64,000 nt of DNA from Nakaseomyces glabratus. Taxonomy: Eukaryota; Ascomycota; Saccharomycetes; Saccharomycetales; Saccharomycetaceae. The notes below the pieces were generated by a model that saw only the letters and a program-made list of their open reading frames with translations, had not been told where the DNA came from and ran no database searches. This document shows positions 60,989-64,000 of the stretch, one piece after another. Position 1 is the stretch's first letter. Every line of letters begins with the position of its first letter. The translations under genes and the position numbers were made by a program. The stretch covers positions 496,001-560,000 of the forward strand of contig NC_088954.1 of assembly GCF_010111755.1 (NCBI RefSeq), read 5' to 3'.

Positions 60989-63610
60989 ATGAACAATGAA
61001 GAGGGTAGTGTATCGACGGAAGCACTGCTTAATGGTGATTTGGATGCTGCTACGGATTCCCTAATTGCAGGCAATGTCTCATCCTTGATGGACAAAGTGC
61101 ATATTTCACACCCAGTTGGTGAGTCAATTAATACTATTCGTGGAGGAAATCGTTCAACAGAGTATCAAGTGGTTACAGATTCCTGGGATGTGTTAAGAGA
61201 TATGCTTGATCCTTTCTTCCAGCGCATAGCCAAGTTTCTGGAGTTGAATGGTCTGTCACCCACGTTTTTGTCAGTATTTAAGATCTATTTGAGGATACTA
61301 AAGGATAACAATTTGGATCCACTTGCTGATGATTATCTTTTGTGTTTGCAGAATGAGCTTGGTAGATCACTTGTTATGAGCAGTGTGTTAGAAGAACTGC
61401 TTGTATACTTTTTAATTAGGCCTGCTAATATGTATATCTCTATGGCACTTTTTGAACACAAACAAAATAGATCAATCTCCTTTTCGTATCTTAAGCAAAT
61501 GGAATCCATATATCTTCTAAAATCACAGGAGAGGAAGATGTTACTGGCAAGAGATCATGCTCTGATACTGAGAATCTTGGAACGGTGGAGAGATGAGTTA
61601 GACGTGAAAGGCAATTTGTGGTATGAAAAGGCTAATGAATTTAAAGATGTTTGCTCGAAGATTTTAGGGTATGACCTATGGATGAAAAAGGCTGAATCAA
61701 ATCAAAATAAAATGAAATTGGCCGATGAATATTTCATGGATAAATCACTGAAAAGGGTTATAAAAAGTCTACAAAAACTGAAAAATGCTGAACAGTCCTT
61801 ACAATTTGTTCAAGATAAGATAATGTTAAAACACTATATGCAAATATGGCAATTGTCTCATAGGTCAAAACAGTTTTCAGTCAGAAACAACAATATAATG
61901 AAGATTTCAATCAGGAAATGGCTTAATAGAATTCAATGTGCGACAAGTAAATGCAAGATTGCTTATAGATTCAGAGAAAGACATGAAATACAGATTGCAT
62001 TTACCAGGTTTAAGAATGAATATGATAGAAGACAGCACTATAACGAAGGCTTAGAGGAAAGAGGTGATCAATTGATCAAGAGAAAGTCTTTTAAAATTTT
62101 TTTACATACATTTGAACTTCGAAAACTGTTGCGAAATGTACTCATTAGAAATGAATACAACTCACAGCGAAAATATATGGAAATATGGAAAAGGCGCACC
62201 AATCAAATTAAGCTAGCTGATGATATTAGACTGAGTCAGTTGGTAAGAAAATCTAACCAAATCATTTCAATGTGGCACAAGAATGTTATCCTTGAACAAT
62301 TGCTAACCAAACACAATACCGATAAGTTACGGAAGCAATTCATACTTAAATGGAGATTAGCAACAAAGTACAAAGTTTTCATGAGAAATACAGACAAACT
62401 CTTGAAATTGCATAAACTAGAGATTTGGAAAAGCAACTCAAGAGACTTACAGAGGGCAAACCATTTTAGAAAAACTAAGATGCTACAAAATACATACACT
62501 AACTTAACTAAGATTTATGGAAAGATCAATAAGATGCAAAGAAATTCAGCATTACTATGCGAGTATCATTTGAAAAGGAATACATTGTTACAAATGAAGA
62601 TTTTTGAAAATAAAAAAGTCGTTTTGATGGGACGGCAACAGAGGTTTGTGAAAGTAAAATATTGGAAAATCATTAAAGACATATATGATACAGATATAGC
62701 TCTTAAAAATTTGGAAGCTACATCACTATCAGCAAAGTTATCACGCTTACTACTAAAAAGATACTTCAGGATATGGATGGAAAACTATCAAGATGTAAGG
62801 GAGATAAAACTAACAGTCATCGAAAATGAAGTGACCAAGATAATGCATGATCATCTCAAGAAGCGATTTTTAAAGACCCTTTTATTCGCAGTATACGCAA
62901 TTGAGGCCGATAAAACTTATGAGCGGTCATTAAAATTAAACGTATACCTGAAATGGCTAGTTAATTCAGAGTCACTTAAAGAAAATGAGAGACAGCTGAC
63001 CACATTATTAGCTAAACAGAAGATTCGTCATCATTACCTTTTGTGGAAAGAACATTCTAAGAAGGTAAACCAACTAAACATCATACTGGATAATAAAAAG
63101 TCAACATTATCTTCCCATCATTTACATAAGTATTTGCAAATTTGGTCCAACAGACTGAAAAATAACTCTTCCCTTATCGAAAAAATACAACTAAGGTGGT
63201 CGAGAGCCCTTTTAAGAGGGTGCTTACAATCATGGAAAGAGAAATCTAAAAACAGAGGGTCAGCCTCCCTATCTGATGAGCTTGATACAGCTTATAAAAC
63301 ACCTCACAGAGAAAATGTACGTAAGTATGACGTGCTTAACTTCAGTGATGCAAAATATAGACAAGCAATGAGAACAAAGAAGATTGCGAGCCCAATTAAA
63401 GCTTCATCTGTTCTCGAATCTGTATTAAAAAGACGAGTGGATAATCCATACAAACTTACAGATGAAAATGCAACTCAAATGACAATAGAAAATGGTAAAG
63501 AACAAATGAAGAAAATAGAATCTAGCATCTCAAAGTTAGCATTCAGTGACGTTCCACAGTTGACACCAAATGATGCGCGCCTCAGAGGTTCACCCGGTAG
63601 AAGAGCGTAA
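60989..63610 (+). CDS. SFI1: Spindle-pole-body half-bridge protein Sfi1
   Basis: 873 residues from the first in-frame ATG at 60989 (MNNEEGSVSTEALLNGD); S. cerevisiae Sfi1 is 946. A globular N-terminal part (about residues 60-230) precedes a long helix of tandem centrin-binding repeats, marked by a Trp every 30-40 residues: HYMQIWQLSH, SIRKWLNRIQ, KYMEIWKRRT, QIISMWHKNV, QFILKWRLAT, YFRIWMENYQ, VYLKWLVNSE, HYLLWKEHSK, YLQIWSNRLK, CLQSWKEKSK. Each binds Cdc31 (centrin), forming the half-bridge filament that dictates pole-body duplication. The C-terminus has potential Cdk sites (KTPHR, ASPIK, LTPND, GSPGRR) like those that block reduplication. Confidence 0.95.
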   Translation: MNNEEGSVSTEALLNGDLDAATDSLIAGNVSSLMDKVHISHPVGESINTIRGGNRSTEYQVVTDSWDVLRDMLDPFFQRIAKFLELNGLSPTFLSVFKIYLRILKDNNLDPLADDYLLCLQNELGRSLVMSSVLEELLVYFLIRPANMYISMALFEHKQNRSISFSYLKQMESIYLLKSQERKMLLARDHALILRILERWRDELDVKGNLWYEKANEFKDVCSKILGYDLWMKKAESNQNKMKLADEYFMDKSLKRVIKSLQKLKNAEQSLQFVQDKIMLKHYMQIWQLSHRSKQFSVRNNNIMKISIRKWLNRIQCATSKCKIAYRFRERHEIQIAFTRFKNEYDRRQHYNEGLEERGDQLIKRKSFKIFLHTFELRKLLRNVLIRNEYNSQRKYMEIWKRRTNQIKLADDIRLSQLVRKSNQIISMWHKNVILEQLLTKHNTDKLRKQFILKWRLATKYKVFMRNTDKLLKLHKLEIWKSNSRDLQRANHFRKTKMLQNTYTNLTKIYGKINKMQRNSALLCEYHLKRNTLLQMKIFENKKVVLMGRQQRFVKVKYWKIIKDIYDTDIALKNLEATSLSAKLSRLLLKRYFRIWMENYQDVREIKLTVIENEVTKIMHDHLKKRFLKTLLFAVYAIEADKTYERSLKLNVYLKWLVNSESLKENERQLTTLLAKQKIRHHYLLWKEHSKKVNQLNIILDNKKSTLSSHHLHKYLQIWSNRLKNNSSLIEKIQLRWSRALLRGCLQSWKEKSKNRGSASLSDELDTAYKTPHRENVRKYDVLNFSDAKYRQAMRTKKIASPIKASSVLESVLKRRVDNPYKLTDENATQMTIENGKEQMKKIESSISKLAFSDVPQLTPNDARLRGSPGRRA

Positions 63611-63894
63611 TTCAATATGACATCACTTCTTATAAATAAGTAATATAGAAATAAGATGTATGGTACTAATATTCTAATATATTTTAATGAACTATCTTAA
63701 TAAGTTGACTTATACCCATTCTCTCATTACCAGGGTGAATCGCGAAAGTTATCGCGCAAATCGCGTCGTAATCACTTTCATAAAAGTTGTAAATAGAACA
63801 GTTTTTGCTAACATAATATAACAACATATAATAGATACTATGAATCAGAAAGTCCAATCAAAATACGTTATTTATCTGATAGGATAAACCACCA

Positions 63895-64000
63895 ATGCTC
63901 CAAGCAATTCTCAAAGAAGTTCTTCCTCAGGATAGTTCATTTGAAATATTACACCTTCAATCACCACCATCAGAATCAGCACCTCTGGTAAACAATACAA
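63895..64000 (+). CDS. RTT109: Histone H3 K56 acetyltransferase Rtt109, 5' end only
   Basis: First 35 codons, cut by the right window edge. It begins MLQAILKEVLPQDSSFEILH and continues LQSPPSE; S. cerevisiae Rtt109 has a matching start (LSSVLPVSEQFEYLSLQSIP). It acetylates newly made histone H3 on Lys56 with Asf1 or Vps75. The order SFI1-RTT109 on one strand is that of YLL003W-YLL002W. Too little is present to judge the catalytic domain. Confidence 0.85.
   Translation, partial: MLQAILKEVLPQDSSFEILHLQSPPSESAPLVNNT

Overview
This window is nuclear DNA from a budding yeast of the Saccharomycetaceae. It is compact and AT-rich. Genes are mostly intronless and short intergenic spacers separate them, with a canonical GTAAGT/TACTAAC intron in one gene. 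Nearly every protein has a clear Saccharomyces cerevisiae counterpart. The 533-residue Pho4-type bHLH protein, far longer than the 312-residue S. cerevisiae Pho4, points to the Nakaseomyces clade, most likely Nakaseomyces glabratus (Candida glabrata). The species call rests on remembered lengths and gene order and is an inference.

Layout: 1-4064 holds the 5' part of PPT1 (minus, cut by the window edge) and UBI4 with seven head-to-tail ubiquitins. 4065-6277 holds a retrotransposon relic with an intact Gag-like ORF directly 5' of a tRNA-Lys(CUU) gene. 6417-21334 is a block collinear with S. cerevisiae chromosome VI right arm: PHO4, QCR6, RPL29, RRT5, SMC2, MET10, with RPL2A absent. 22094-30999 matches chromosome II (YBR256C to YBR251W): RIB5, RCF3 (spliced), MTC4, TRS20, MED22/SRB6 and MRPS5, with DUT1 absent and a tRNA-Gly(GCC) gene between the last two. 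31772-32497 is a ROX1-type HMG-box gene, followed by an unusual 3.8-kb gene-free interval rich in G/C homopolymers and palindromes. 36289-39813 is TFG1-HGH1 (chromosome VII order). 40269-64000 follows the left arm of chromosome XII: EMC6, PUF3, YEH1-type lipase, SOF1, PSR1-type phosphatase, COX17, an unrecognised membrane protein, LMO1, MMM1, SPO75, OST1 (a chromosome X gene in S. cerevisiae, here where ORC3 would be), SFI1, and the first 35 codons of RTT109.

These are housekeeping genes scattered over unrelated pathways: proteolysis, phosphate response, respiration, ribosomes, condensin, sulfur assimilation, riboflavin, Mediator, TFIIF, ER insertion, mRNA decay, sterol esters, ribosome biogenesis, ER-mitochondria contact, glycosylation and spindle pole duplication. 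There are no operons, and regulation is read from promoter motifs: STRE and HSE at UBI4, RRPE+PAC at SOF1 and HGH1, a Met31/32 site at MET10, and candidate Rap1 and Tbf1 arrays. I saw no CRISPR array, no prokaryotic-type island and no obvious novel multi-gene system. The best leads are noncoding or orphan: a dense palindrome of TGACGT half-sites at 35369-35462, a phased Tbf1-like array beside a GC-rich island at 28541-28946, an orphan RRPE/PAC pair at 50363-50422, a probable 5'-UTR intron in RPL29, the repeat-flanked Gag-like ORF, and the unrecognised gene at 51108-52067.
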